NCBI RefSeq assembly: GCF_009857435.1
Contig: NZ_WWCK01000001.1
Location: 806,001-870,000, forward strand
Length of the DNA stretch: 64,000 nucleotides
DNA from: Duganella rivi
GTDB lineage: Bacteria > Pseudomonadota > Gammaproteobacteria > Burkholderiales > Burkholderiaceae_D
Direction of reading: 5' to 3'
Below are positions 55,542 through 64,000 of the stretch, piece by piece (positions within the stretch are counted from its first letter, which is position 1; each line of letters starts with the position of its first letter). The translations under genes and the position numbers were made by a program. The notes under the pieces were generated by a model, which did not search any database, had not been told where the DNA came from, and worked only from the letters and a program-made list of their open reading frames with translations.

Positions 55542-56876
55542 ATGAAGAAATTTGCTTGTGCTTTGACCGTGTTGTGTTTGTCCGTCTCCTCCGCCTTTGC
55601 TGCCAGCTATCTCGATAAGCCGCTGGAAGAAAATCTGCCATCGCTGGTCGGCATCTACAAGCAAATCCACCAGTTCCCGGAACTGTCGCGCCAGGAGGTG
55701 AAGACTTCGGCGATGGTGGCGGAAGAGTTCCGCAAAGCCGGCTTCAAGGTCACTGAACGCGTTGGCAAATTCCCCGATGGCACGCAGGCTTACGGCGTAG
55801 TCGGCATCCTTGAAAACGGCCCCGGCCCACGCCTGCTGATTCGCGGCGACATGGACGCCCTGCCGATCATCGAAGAAACCGGCGTGCCCTACGCCAGCCA
55901 GGTGCGCACCAAGAACGCCGCCGGCCAGGACATCGGCGTGATGCACGCCTGCGGTCACGACATCCACACCACCACGTTGATCGGCACCGCGCGCATGATG
56001 GCGGCTACCCGCAAGCAGTGGAAAGGCACGCTGGTACTGGTCGGCCAGCCGGCCGAGGAAACTGCCGACGGCGCCAAGGCTCTATTGGCGGATAACTTCT
56101 ACGAGCGCTTCGGCAAGCCGGACTTCGCCATCGCCTTGCACGACACGCCGTTCCGTGCCGCCGGCCAGGTGGCCGTCACCAGCGGCCCGACCACCGCCGG
56201 CGTGACCTCGATTGACGTCGTCATGCGCGGCATCGGCGGCCATGGCGCCGAACCGCAGAACGCTAAAGATCCGGTGGTGATGGCTGGCCAGTTCATCGTC
56301 CAGCTGCAAACCATCGTCAGCCGCGAGCAGGATCCGCGCGATCCGGCCGTGGTCACCATCGGCTCCATCCACGGCGGCACCAAGCGCAACATCATTCCAT
56401 ATGAAGTGAAACTGGAACTGACCACGCGCTCCTTCAGCGACAAGGCGAACCAGATCATCATCGACGGCGTGAAACGCATCGCGCGCGGCGTGGCGATTTC
56501 GGCCGGCGTGTCGGAAGACCGCATGCCCATCGTAACGGTGGTGGAGAAAGAAACGCTGCCGTCCATGCACAACAACCCGGCGCTGAATGCGAAAGTGACG
56601 AAGGCGCTGACCAGCGCGCTGGGCGCCGCCAACGTCTTTGAAGACGACGCGGTAATGAACAGCGAAGACTTCGGCCTGTTCGGCCTCCCCGGCCGTCAGA
56701 TCCCGACCGTGATGTTCGGCCTGGGCGTGTCCGATCCGGCCGACCTGGCGGCAGCCAAGGCGGCCGGCAAGTCCGTCCCCGGCGCCCACACCAGCCGCTT
56801 CAAGCCGGAACCGGAGCCTAGCCTGCGCACCGGCGTGAAGGCCATGACCTCGGTGGCCACGGCCCTGCTGCAGTAA
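55542..56876 (+). CDS. exported M20D-family amidohydrolase
   Basis: A 444-residue metalloenzyme with a signal peptide ending SAFA. The metal ligands are in MHACGHDIHTT (near residues 130-140) and the late MNSEDFGLFG segment; IRGDMDALPIIEETG is the family signature. Relatives hydrolyse N-acyl or hippurate-type amides. Secretion to the periplasm is unusual for the cytosolic aminoacylases. The start at 55542 has AAGGAAC; an upstream 120-residue extension overlaps the riboswitch and is rejected. It ends tail to tail with the crotonase gene. Confidence 0.88.
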   Translation: MKKFACALTVLCLSVSSAFAASYLDKPLEENLPSLVGIYKQIHQFPELSRQEVKTSAMVAEEFRKAGFKVTERVGKFPDGTQAYGVVGILENGPGPRLLIRGDMDALPIIEETGVPYASQVRTKNAAGQDIGVMHACGHDIHTTTLIGTARMMAATRKQWKGTLVLVGQPAEETADGAKALLADNFYERFGKPDFAIALHDTPFRAAGQVAVTSGPTTAGVTSIDVVMRGIGGHGAEPQNAKDPVVMAGQFIVQLQTIVSREQDPRDPAVVTIGSIHGGTKRNIIPYEVKLELTTRSFSDKANQIIIDGVKRIARGVAISAGVSEDRMPIVTVVEKETLPSMHNNPALNAKVTKALTSALGAANVFEDDAVMNSEDFGLFGLPGRQIPTVMFGLGVSDPADLAAAKAAGKSVPGAHTSRFKPEPEPSLRTGVKAMTSVATALLQ

Positions 56877-57692
56877 TCAGTCCTTGAAGGCCGGCGTGGA
56901 TTTGCTCATAGCGGCCATCATGGCCGCTTGCAGGTCGGCCGACATCAGCATGGCGGCGTTCCAGGTGGCGACGTAATTGAGGCCATCGGCCACCGAGTGG
57001 TCGCGCGCGTAGCTGATCATCTCCTTCACGCCACGTACCGACAGCGGCGACTTGGCGGCGATGTCGGCGGCGATTGCGCGTACGCCCTCGCGCAGTGCCT
57101 CCGGCGACTCGAACACGCGGTTCACGAAGCGCATCTCCTTGGCTTCCGCGCCATCGAACTTGCGGGCGGTGTAGGCCAGCTCGCGCGCCATGCCTTCGCC
57201 GATCAGGCGCGGCAGGCGTTGCAGGGTGCCCACGTCGGCCACCATGCCGATATCGATTTCCTTGATGGTGAACCAGGCGTCGGACGAGCAGTAGCGCATA
57301 TCGGCGCAGCTGATCAAATCGATGCCGCCGCCCACGCAAGCGCCATGCACGGCAGCCAGCACCGGCTTGCGGCAGCGTTCAAGACTAGTCAGCGTATCCT
57401 GCAAATCCAGTATCACGCGACGCAAGTTTTCGCGCGTACGGCCATCGCAGTCATCGCGCACCTGCGCGCCGACGCCCATCATCATCTGCAGATCGATGCC
57501 AGCGGTGAAGGCCTTGCCCTCGCCTTCGAGAATCGCGACACGAATCTCGGGCGTCTCATCGACATAGCGGAACGCCGAACGAATATCGTTCCACATCGCC
57601 AAATTCATCGCATTCAACTTCTCCGGCCGATTCAAGCGCACCGTCGCAATCCCGCCCTCAATGCTCAACGTCACCGTTTCAAAGCTTGGCAT
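56877..57692 (-). CDS. crotonase, probable delta(3,5)-delta(2,4)-dienoyl-CoA isomerase
   Basis: A 271-residue enoyl-CoA hydratase/isomerase-fold enzyme. AVHGACVGGGIDLISCADMRY is the oxyanion region, and TIKEIDIGMVADVGTLQRLPRLIG closely resembles the dienoyl-CoA isomerase branch, with both Glu and Asp retained. It would shift double bonds in beta-oxidation of unsaturated acids. The start at 57692 has AAGGAG 10 bases upstream. The toxin gene lies 15 bases upstream on the same strand. Confidence 0.85.
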   Translation of the reverse strand: MPSFETVTLSIEGGIATVRLNRPEKLNAMNLAMWNDIRSAFRYVDETPEIRVAILEGEGKAFTAGIDLQMMMGVGAQVRDDCDGRTRENLRRVILDLQDTLTSLERCRKPVLAAVHGACVGGGIDLISCADMRYCSSDAWFTIKEIDIGMVADVGTLQRLPRLIGEGMARELAYTARKFDGAEAKEMRFVNRVFESPEALREGVRAIAADIAAKSPLSVRGVKEMISYARDHSVADGLNYVATWNAAMLMSADLQAAMMAAMSKSTPAFKD

Positions 57693-57706
57693 ACCTATGT
57701 CTCCTT

Positions 57707-57982
57707 TTAGCGATGCTCTCTTGTGTGCCATACACGCAAAATGTAGATCGCCGTATTTTTTATTTCATAGCGGATTTCATATTGGCGCACCAGAATCCGG
57801 CGCACCTCTCTTGGTGAGAACTCAGGCAGCAACTCCCCGATACGAGGGTTTGCCAGCAATACATCAGGAGCAGACACCAAGGCACGAAGGGCCCTCGCGG
57901 CGGCATCCTGATCGATCAGCGCAAGAAACTCATGCAGTCGATCAAGATCGGACAGCGCCTTGTTAGTCCACTGGATGTCCAT
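57707..57982 (-). CDS. ParE/RelE-superfamily toxin (second module)
   Basis: A 91-residue protein beginning DIQWTNKALSDLDRLHEFL and ending YEIRYEIKNTAIYILRVWHTREHR, the ParE/RelE pattern with YEI.Y.I and the final LRVWHTREHR. It follows its antitoxin by 3 bases. It is not a close copy of the toxin at 3348. Confidence 0.85.
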   Translation of the reverse strand: MDIQWTNKALSDLDRLHEFLALIDQDAAARALRALVSAPDVLLANPRIGELLPEFSPREVRRILVRQYEIRYEIKNTAIYILRVWHTREHR

Positions 57983-57985
57983 GAC

Positions 57986-58207
57986 TCATGGCCGTGGCAG
58001 CGGCTTGCTAGTGCCCAGACTATCTGCCCATCTCTTCACATCCTGCTGATCGACAAAACGTCCAGCGTCGACATCTTCCAGTGCCTCCAGCGTCATCGCG
58101 TGGCGAGCTTCTGCCAGCTCTCGGCTCAAAGCATCGAGGATGCGCTGCTTATCCGTCAAGCTTAATGATTTGATACTTTCCTCTATTTCGGCTAGGGTCA
58201 GGGCCAT
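57986..58207 (-). CDS. antitoxin of the second ParE-type module
   Basis: A 73-residue acidic protein. The C-terminal ALEDVDAGRFVDQQDVKRWADSLG segment recurs in antitoxins paired with ParE/RelE toxins, and the N-terminal helical part probably binds DNA. A strong AGGAGG precedes the ATG. It diverges from valS. Confidence 0.8.
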   Translation of the reverse strand: MALTLAEIEESIKSLSLTDKQRILDALSRELAEARHAMTLEALEDVDAGRFVDQQDVKRWADSLGTSKPLPRP

Positions 58208-58272
58208 GGAATCCTCCTACGGGTTAGCCCATTGTAGCTGCCACAATAATGCGCAGCAGGGGCTGCGTCATC

Positions 58273-58278
58273 TATAAT
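58273..58278 (+). promoter_or_regulatory. candidate -10 box of valS
   Basis: TATAAT lies 31 bases before the valS start, in the gap between divergent genes. No good -35 is found at 16-18 bases, so only the -10 is claimed. Confidence 0.4.
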
Positions 58279-58309
58279 GGCTGTTTTCGCAAATTAAATC
58301 TGCCATATC

Positions 58310-61105
58310 ATGGAATTAGCCAAGTCTTTCGAGCCTGCCGACATTGAACAATTCTGGCGCAGCGAGTGGGAGTCGCGCGGTTACTACACCGCCACCCTCG
58401 ACGCCGGCAAACCTTCTTTCAGCATCCAGCTGCCGCCGCCGAACGTCACCGGCACCCTGCACATGGGCCATGCTTTCAACCAGACCATCATGGATGGCCT
58501 GACCCGCTACCACCGCATGCTCGGCCATAACACGGCCTGGATTCCGGGCACCGACCACGCCGGTATCGCCACCCAGATCGTGGTGGAACGCCAGCTCGAC
58601 GCGCAGAAAGTCTCGCGCCATGACCTCGGCCGCGAAAAATTCATCGAAAAAGTCTGGGAGTGGAAAGAGAAATCCGGCTCCACCATCACCGGCCAGATGC
58701 GCCGCTTGGGCGCCTCGCCGGACTGGAAGCGCGAATACTTCACCATGGACGCCGAGCGCTCCAAGGTCGTCACCGAGGTGTTCGTGCGCCTGCACGAGCA
58801 AGGTCTGATCTACCGCGGCAAGCGCCTGGTCAACTGGGATCCGGTGCTGGGCACCGCCGTGTCCGACCTGGAAGTGGTGTCGGAAGAAGAAGACGGCTCG
58901 ATGTGGTACATCAAGTACCCGCTGGCCGATGGCAGCGGCCACCTGACCGTCGCCACCACCCGTCCTGAAACCATGCTGGGCGACGTCGCCGTGGCCGTGG
59001 ATCCAACCGACGAGCGCTACCAGCCGCTGGTCGGCAAGATGCTGACCCTGCCGCTGGTCGGCCGCGAAATCCCGATCATCGCCGACGAATACGTCGACAA
59101 AGCCTTCGGCACCGGCTGCGTGAAGATCACCCCTGCGCACGACTTCAACGACTACGCTGTCGGCCAGCGCCACAAGCTGGCCATGCCGTCGATCCTGACG
59201 CTGGAAGCCAAGATCGTTGACGACGCACCGGAAGCCTACCGTGGCCTCGACCGCTTTGAAGCGCGCAAGAAAATCGTCGCTGATCTGGAAGCGCAAGGCC
59301 TGCTGGAAGAAGTTAAAAAGCACAAGCTGATGGTGCCGCGCGGCGACCGTACCGGCGTGGTCATCGAGCCGATGCTGACCGACCAGTGGTTCGTCGCCAT
59401 GAGCAAACCTGCACCGGAAGGCACTTTCAATCCGGGCAAATCGATTGCCGAAGTGGCGCTGGAAAAAGTATCGTCGGGCGAAATCAAATTCGTGCCAGAG
59501 AACTGGACCACCACCTACAACCAGTGGCTGAACAACATCCAGGACTGGTGCATCTCGCGCCAACTGTGGTGGGGCCACCAGATCCCGGCATGGTACGACG
59601 ACGCCGGCAACATCTTCGTCGCCAAGACCGAAGAAGAAGCCAAGGCGCAAGCTGCGGCCAAAGGCATCACCGCGCCGCTGCGCCGCGACAACGACGTGCT
59701 GGACACCTGGTTCTCGTCCGCGCTGGTGCCGTTCTCGACCCTGGGCTGGCCGGAAGAGACGCCTGATATCAAGGCCTTCCTGCCATCGTCGGTGCTGGTG
59801 ACCGGCTTTGACATCATCTTCTTCTGGGTGGCGCGCATGGTCATGATGACCGCGCACTTCACCGGCAAAGTGCCGTTCGAAACCGTGTACGTGCACGGTC
59901 TGGTGCGCGACTCGCAAGGCCAGAAGATGTCCAAGTCCAAGGGCAATACGCTGGATCCGATCGACCTGATCGACGGCATCGGCGTGGAAGCGCTGGTGGA
60001 AAAACGCACCACCGGTCTGATGAATCCGAAAGCCGCTGAAAAAATCGCCAAGGCTACCCGCAAGGAATTCCCGGAAGGTATCGCTGCCTACGGTACCGAC
60101 GCGGTGCGCTTCACCATGGCGTCGTACGCCTCGCTGGGCCGCAACATCAACTTCGATCTGGGCCGCGCTGAAGGCTACCGCAACTTCTGCAACAAGCTGT
60201 GGAATGCGACCCGCTTCGTGATGATGAATACCGAAGGCAAGGATTGCTCGGCTTCCGAAGCCGACCTGTCGAACGCCGACAAGTGGATCATCTCGCTGCT
60301 GCAAAAGGCTGAGCTGGACGTGGCCAAGGGCTTCGAAGACTACCGCTTCGATAACATCGCCTCGGCCATCTACAAGTTCGTGTGGGACGAGTACTGCGAC
60401 TGGTATCTGGAAGTCGCCAAGGTGCAGGTACAGAGCGGCACCGAAGGCCAGCAGCGCGCCACCCGTCACACGCTGCTGCGCGTGCTGGAAGTGGTGCTGC
60501 GCCTGGCGCACCCGGTGATTCCGTTTGTGACCGAAGCGTTGTGGCAAGCTGTTGCGCCGCTGGCCGGCAAGACTGGCGATTCGATCATGCTGCAGCCGTA
60601 CCCGATCGCTAACACGGCCAACATCGATGAATCGGCTGAGGCTTGGATGCAGCAGCTGAAGGCGCTGACCGATGCGACCCGTAACCTGCGCGGTGAGATG
60701 CAGCTGGCGCCGTCGCTGCGCGTGCCGCTGATCGTCGAGCCGGGCAATGCTGCTGACAAAGCTGCGATGGAAGGCTTTGCACCGTACGTGCAGTCGCTGG
60801 CCAAGCTGGCGGAAGTGCAGATTGTGGACGCGCTGCCGGATTCTCCAGCCGCCGTGGCCATCGTTGGCACGACCAAGCTGATGCTGAAAGTGGAAATCGA
60901 CGTGAAGGCCGAGCGCGAGCGTCTGACCAAGGAGATCACCCGTCTGGAAGGCGAGATCAACAAGGCCAACGGCAAGCTGTCGAACGAAAGCTTTGTGGCG
61001 CGCGCGCCAGCGGAAGTGGTGGCGCAGGAGAAAGAACGCGTGGCCAACTTCTCGGCTACGCTGGCCAAGATGCAAGAGCAGATTGCCAAACTGCCGGCAG
61101 CCTAA
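58310..61105 (+). CDS. valS: valyl-tRNA synthetase
   Basis: A 931-residue class I synthetase charging tRNA-Val. The HIGH-type motif is HMGH at residues 51-54 and the KMSKS motif is KMSKSKG near residue 539. The CP1 editing domain ([10 protein letters not shown], about residue 220) and the C-terminal coiled-coil arm (about 860-930) are also present. A palindromic repeat follows 20 bases after the stop. Confidence 0.97.
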   Translation: MELAKSFEPADIEQFWRSEWESRGYYTATLDAGKPSFSIQLPPPNVTGTLHMGHAFNQTIMDGLTRYHRMLGHNTAWIPGTDHAGIATQIVVERQLDAQKVSRHDLGREKFIEKVWEWKEKSGSTITGQMRRLGASPDWKREYFTMDAERSKVVTEVFVRLHEQGLIYRGKRLVNWDPVLGTAVSDLEVVSEEEDGSMWYIKYPLADGSGHLTVATTRPETMLGDVAVAVDPTDERYQPLVGKMLTLPLVGREIPIIADEYVDKAFGTGCVKITPAHDFNDYAVGQRHKLAMPSILTLEAKIVDDAPEAYRGLDRFEARKKIVADLEAQGLLEEVKKHKLMVPRGDRTGVVIEPMLTDQWFVAMSKPAPEGTFNPGKSIAEVALEKVSSGEIKFVPENWTTTYNQWLNNIQDWCISRQLWWGHQIPAWYDDAGNIFVAKTEEEAKAQAAAKGITAPLRRDNDVLDTWFSSALVPFSTLGWPEETPDIKAFLPSSVLVTGFDIIFFWVARMVMMTAHFTGKVPFETVYVHGLVRDSQGQKMSKSKGNTLDPIDLIDGIGVEALVEKRTTGLMNPKAAEKIAKATRKEFPEGIAAYGTDAVRFTMASYASLGRNINFDLGRAEGYRNFCNKLWNATRFVMMNTEGKDCSASEADLSNADKWIISLLQKAELDVAKGFEDYRFDNIASAIYKFVWDEYCDWYLEVAKVQVQSGTEGQQRATRHTLLRVLEVVLRLAHPVIPFVTEALWQAVAPLAGKTGDSIMLQPYPIANTANIDESAEAWMQQLKALTDATRNLRGEMQLAPSLRVPLIVEPGNAADKAAMEGFAPYVQSLAKLAEVQIVDALPDSPAAVAIVGTTKLMLKVEIDVKAERERLTKEITRLEGEINKANGKLSNESFVARAPAEVVAQEKERVANFSATLAKMQEQIAKLPAA

Positions 61106-61125
61106 TCAGACCCGCACTGCCATGC

Positions 61126-61164
61126 GGGGTCTGACCCCGTACGGGGTCAGACCCCTAAGTGGTA
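61126..61164. repeat. 39-base palindromic repeat element, copy 2 (inverted relative to copy 1)
   Basis: The reverse complement begins TACCACTTA, as at 53103, then GGGGTCTGACCCC, GTAC-centred, and GGGGTCAGACCCC. The two copies differ only at two positions, one in each arm, and the changes keep the palindrome perfect. It lies between the convergent valS and dehydratase genes and could end transcription. Confidence 0.9.
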
Positions 61165-61193
61165 CGGCATGCGTATCACTTAGGTTGTGGGTC

Positions 61194-62159
61194 TCAGGCC
61201 AGTAGTTCGGCGTAACGGGCGATGTCTACATTGCCCCCGCTGATGATGATGCCTACACGTTTTCCTTGCAGTTGGGTTTTCATCGCGCGCGCAGCCGCCA
61301 AGCCCAAACACCCCGTCGGCTCCACCACCATCTTCATGCGCTCCGCAAAGAAGCGCATCTCGGCACGCAGCTGTTCATCGCTGGCCGTCAAAATATCATC
61401 CACATCGCGCTGAATAATCGGGAAGGTCAGCTTGCCCAGGTGCTGCGTCTGCGCGCCATCCGCAATGGTCTTCGGGGTTTCAATGTGCACGATGCTGCCG
61501 CTGCGGAACGACTGCTGGCCATCGTTGCCCGCCTCCGGCTCCACGCCGTACAGCTTGGCCGCAGGCGACAAGGCACGCGTCGCCAATGCCGTGCCGCTCA
61601 ACAGGCCACCGCCGCCCAGCGGCGCAAACACCGCGTCCAACAAGCCCACTTCTTCAAACAGTTCCTTGGCCGCCGTCCCCTGCCCCGCAATCACGTCCGC
61701 ATGATCGTATGGCGGAATCAAGGTCAAGCCATGCTTGGCCGCCAGGTCGCGGCCGATTTGCTCGCGGTCTTCCTTGTAGCGGTCGTAAATCACCACCTGC
61801 GCACCATAGCCCTTGGTGGCGGCAATCTTGGCCGGCGGCGCATCATGCGGCATCACGATGGTGGCCGGAATGCCCAGCAGCTTGGCCGACAACGCAATCC
61901 CCTGCGCGTGATTCCCCGACGAGAACGCCACCACGCCGGCCTTGCGCTGCGCCGGCGTAAACTTGGCCAGCGAGTTGTAGCTGCCGCGGAATTTGAACGC
62001 CCCCATGCGCTGGAAGTTCTCGCACTTGAAGTACACCTCGGCGCCCAGCGCCTCGTTGACGGTGCGCGAGGTCAGCACCGGCGTCGCGTGCGCCACGCCA
62101 GCAATGCGCTCCGACGCTGCAACCACGTCGGCAAAAGTTGGGAGTTTCAGTTCGCTCAT
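61194..62159 (-). CDS. PLP-dependent threonine/serine dehydratase, probable threo-3-hydroxyaspartate ammonia-lyase
   Basis: A 321-residue fold type II PLP enzyme. The Schiff-base lysine lies in GAFKFRGSYN, the substrate loop is SSGNHAQG, and the phosphate loop is GGGGLLSG. There is no C-terminal regulatory ACT-like domain, so it is the short catabolic/racemase-like form, which includes serine racemase and threo-3-hydroxyaspartate ammonia-lyase. The YheO-like regulator just upstream favours the latter. Substrate not proved. Confidence 0.85.
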   Translation of the reverse strand: MSELKLPTFADVVAASERIAGVAHATPVLTSRTVNEALGAEVYFKCENFQRMGAFKFRGSYNSLAKFTPAQRKAGVVAFSSGNHAQGIALSAKLLGIPATIVMPHDAPPAKIAATKGYGAQVVIYDRYKEDREQIGRDLAAKHGLTLIPPYDHADVIAGQGTAAKELFEEVGLLDAVFAPLGGGGLLSGTALATRALSPAAKLYGVEPEAGNDGQQSFRSGSIVHIETPKTIADGAQTQHLGKLTFPIIQRDVDDILTASDEQLRAEMRFFAERMKMVVEPTGCLGLAAARAMKTQLQGKRVGIIISGGNVDIARYAELLA

Positions 62160-62177
62160 GATGGATTCCTGGGTGGA

Positions 62178-62804
62178 TTAACGCGCGTCGTTGTATACGG
62201 TGGCGCGGGATACGTTGAGATAGGCGGCGACAATGTCCATGGCCCGCCGCACGTCGCTGAGGCCCGATTCTTTCAGCTCGCGCATCAGGGCTTTGCGCTC
62301 GTCGGCTTTCAGCGCGCGCGGCGTGGTGCCGAGACGCGCCGCAAACTGGTCGATGCGCAATCGGATAGCGTCGGCTCCTGAAGGCCCCATGGTTTCGCTG
62401 ACAGCCGCTGCCGTGTCCACGCTGCCGAACTGCGTCAGCATGGTGTTCAGACTGCGGAACACGGTCAGGTCGACGTTCAGGCACAGCGCGGCCACGTACC
62501 GGCCTTGGCTGTCTTTGATACCGATCGAGGTGCTCTTGGCCAGACGGCCGTCAGGGAAAGTGTTGGGATAGTTGGCAATCACCTGCTCAAACGCCGGATC
62601 AGCCGCGCGCGCGAGACCCAGCTCGGTCGCAGGCGCGCCCACGCTGCGCCCGGACAGGTTGTTGTGGATCGCCAGGATGGCGTGCTCCGGCTCGGTCAGG
62701 TCGTGCAGCACCACTTCGCAGAACGGCGCGAGGGTTTTGCCCAGTCCGTCCGCCACGTGCTGCATCTGCGCCAGCAGGTTTTGATGTTCGGCAGTTTTCT
62801 TCAT
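62178..62804 (-). CDS. YheO-like PAS plus helix-turn-helix transcriptional regulator
   Basis: A 208-residue regulator: an N-terminal YheO-type PAS-like domain (about 15-125; EVVLHDLTEPEHAILAIHNN and GRYVAALCLNVDLT) and a C-terminal HTH (DIVAAYLNVSRATVYNDAR, last 20 residues). It lies 18 bases upstream of the dehydratase, in one transcript, and probably controls it according to a small ligand. Confidence 0.87.
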   Translation of the reverse strand: MKKTAEHQNLLAQMQHVADGLGKTLAPFCEVVLHDLTEPEHAILAIHNNLSGRSVGAPATELGLARAADPAFEQVIANYPNTFPDGRLAKSTSIGIKDSQGRYVAALCLNVDLTVFRSLNTMLTQFGSVDTAAAVSETMGPSGADAIRLRIDQFAARLGTTPRALKADERKALMRELKESGLSDVRRAMDIVAAYLNVSRATVYNDAR

Positions 62805-62916
62805 CCGAACATTTTATCTTATTTTAGATTTTTTGTTTAATTGGATGTCAGCCTCTAATTTCACGCCGCCACACGTTCGTATAATCGGTAGACAACTACA
62901 ACCTTTGGAGACGCAA

Positions 62917-63357
62917 ATGAAATTCCTCGCATTCATCGCCGCAACGGCCCTGAGCATTGCCCCGGCCTTCGCCCAAAACACCACGCCGGCTGGCCTGTGG
63001 AAAAACATCGATGATGAAACCGGCAAGCCGAAAGCACTGATCCGCATCACCGAGACCAACGGCGTGCTGACCGGCCAAATCGAAAAGCTGTTCCGCGACG
63101 CCAACGAAGACCAGAATCCGAAGTGCGAAAAATGCAGCGACGCGCGCAAGGATCAACCGATCCTTGGCATGACCATCCTGTCGAACCTGAAAAAAGACGG
63201 CGATGAATACGCCGGCGGCGAGATCCTCGACCCGAACAACGGCAAGGTCTACAAAAGCAAGCTGCACCTGACCGACGGCGGCAAGAAGCTGAGCGTGCGC
63301 GGCTACATCGGCGTGCCAATGCTGGGCCGCTCGCAGACCTGGGTACGCGAGCAGTAA
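62917..63357 (+). CDS. DUF2147 exported protein
   Basis: A 146-residue protein with a signal peptide cleaved after AFA and a lipocalin-like beta domain (GLWKNIDDETGKPKALIRI, GEILDPNNGKVYKSKL, RGYIGVPMLGRSQTW), the DUF2147 pattern. Function unknown; periplasmic. Cys pair in CEKC may bond. TTGGAG lies 7 bases before the ATG at 62917. Confidence 0.88.
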   Translation: MKFLAFIAATALSIAPAFAQNTTPAGLWKNIDDETGKPKALIRITETNGVLTGQIEKLFRDANEDQNPKCEKCSDARKDQPILGMTILSNLKKDGDEYAGGEILDPNNGKVYKSKLHLTDGGKKLSVRGYIGVPMLGRSQTWVREQ

Positions 63358-63360
63358 TTC

Positions 63361-64000
63361 CTACTGCTTCATGCCTTTGCCGGTGGCAGTCCAGTAGATA
63401 CCACCCATCAAATGCGCAAGGTACTGCGGATCGCGGTACATATTGCCGTCATGCCCGAGGGCCGTCACGAACACGCGGCCCTTCTCCGCGTAGTGATACC
63501 AGCTCAGCGGGTGCTCCTTGCCCATGCCATGCGACACCTGCCCCGGCCAGATCTTGGTGGGGTCGTAGCTGCTCTCATCGACGTTCAGCACCGGGTTGAT
63601 CTTGACCTGGTAGGGATTGTCGAACACGTAGAACTCATCGCTCCAGATCCAGTGATCCGGCAAGCCGAAGGCGGCGGGGAATTTGCTGTCGACCACATCG
63701 ACCACGCCGGTTTGCAGCATCGGGTGATTGCCGGTGCGGCGGCCGACCAGCTTTTCATACCACGGCCAGGTGTTGGCCGGGATGATCAGCGAACGGTGCA
63801 CCAGCATGGCGTTGCCGCCGGCCTTCATGTAATCCTCGAACTTCTTGCGGCGCGCTTCGTTGAGTTCTTCCGGCGGCGTGTTCAGGAACATCACGGCGGC
63901 ATACTGCGACAGGTCGCCGTCGAACACTTCCGGCTTGTTGGTGTAGGTCATTTCGAAAGCGTGCAGCTTGCCCAGTCGCTCGAAGCTCTCGCGGGCAATC
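63361..64000 (-). CDS. ThuA-like domain protein, C-terminal part (cut by window edge)
   Basis: At least 212 residues of a frame open to the right edge; the true start is outside. YAAVMFLNTPPEELNEARRKKFEDYMKAG, then WPWYEKLVG and the late TALGHDGNMYRDPQYLAHLMGGIYW are typical of ThuA/trehalose-utilisation-like glutamine-amidotransferase-fold proteins. An internal ATG at 63951 should not be taken as the start. The stop lies 3 bases from the DUF2147 stop. Confidence 0.85.
   Translation of the reverse strand, partial: IARESFERLGKLHAFEMTYTNKPEVFDGDLSQYAAVMFLNTPPEELNEARRKKFEDYMKAGGNAMLVHRSLIIPANTWPWYEKLVGRRTGNHPMLQTGVVDVVDSKFPAAFGLPDHWIWSDEFYVFDNPYQVKINPVLNVDESSYDPTKIWPGQVSHGMGKEHPLSWYHYAEKGRVFVTALGHDGNMYRDPQYLAHLMGGIYWTATGKGMKQ

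Noticed and set aside
55542..57692. M20 amidohydrolase and dienoyl-CoA isomerase as one operon
   Set aside because: They are convergent, ending at adjacent bases, so they cannot share a transcript.
58316..61075. A 919-codon open frame antisense to valS
   Set aside because: Same GC-skew shadow effect; valS on the + strand has all catalytic motifs.

Overview
The window looks like a chromosomal segment of a GC-rich Gram-negative betaproteobacterium, most likely in Burkholderiales/Oxalobacteraceae (Massilia, Duganella or Janthinobacterium relatives). Supporting signs are the ubiquinone gene ubiA, type IV pilus retraction ATPases, PEP-CTERM exported proteins, a BPSS1780-type membrane protein, a DUF2782 protein beside polA, and the glycolate oxidase genes. 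I cannot name the species from sequence alone. I found no rRNA, tRNA, CRISPR array, prophage or insertion sequence. Nearly all of it is densely packed single-copy chromosomal genes, with 1-11 base overlaps between operon partners.

Layout, left half. 1-3.3 kb: a truncated PilT/PilU-like ATPase diverging from oxyR, then ubiA, a DUF883 protein and a small membrane protein. 3.3-3.9 kb: a ParE-type toxin-antitoxin pair. 3.9-6.4 kb: a two-gene lipoprotein operon (parallel beta-helix protein plus diheme cytochrome c) of unknown function. 6.4-10.6 kb: proC and yggS diverging from pilT-pilU-gpx. 10.7-13.3 kb: a membrane GGDEF-EAL protein. 13.3-17.0 kb: glcDEF. 17.1-19.0 kb: a SUFU-like protein, a PduO-type cobalamin adenosyltransferase and an M48 protease. 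19.1-22.1 kb: xseB-ispA-dxs, the isoprenoid operon. 22.3-25.2 kb: a Rieske oxygenase, a DMT transporter and a sulfurtransferase. 25.2-30.5 kb: two paralogous PEP-CTERM proteins diverging from a large secreted subtilase.

Layout, right half. 30.5-38.7 kb: a ZIP transporter, polA, DUF2782, thrB, BPSS1780 and uvrD. 38.7-40.9 kb: an M56 (BlaR1-like) protease without a neighbouring BlaI. 40.9-47.2 kb: a MarR-controlled RND efflux operon with two matching operator dyads. 47.3-50.8 kb: glutathione-dependent formaldehyde dehydrogenase, a sugar dehydrogenase-like oxidoreductase and two receiver proteins, one with an ANTAR domain. 50.8-55.4 kb: thiC-thiS-thiG-thiD-thiE behind a TPP riboswitch. 55.5-58.2 kb: a periplasmic M20 amidohydrolase, a dienoyl-CoA isomerase-like protein and a second ParE-type module. 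58.3-64.0 kb: valS, a hydroxyaspartate/threonine dehydratase with a YheO-like regulator, a DUF2147 protein and a truncated ThuA protein.

The best leads are: the beta-helix/diheme cytochrome pair; a 39-base palindromic repeat found twice in opposite orientation with compensatory changes, one copy inside the thi operon; the twin MarR operators, one inside a good sigma-70 promoter; the BlaI-less M56 protease with a long nested dyad upstream; an ANTAR-type hexaloop hairpin next to the ANTAR gene; and an apparent AUC start codon on the ZIP transporter. All functional statements come from reading motifs and context; no database search was run.
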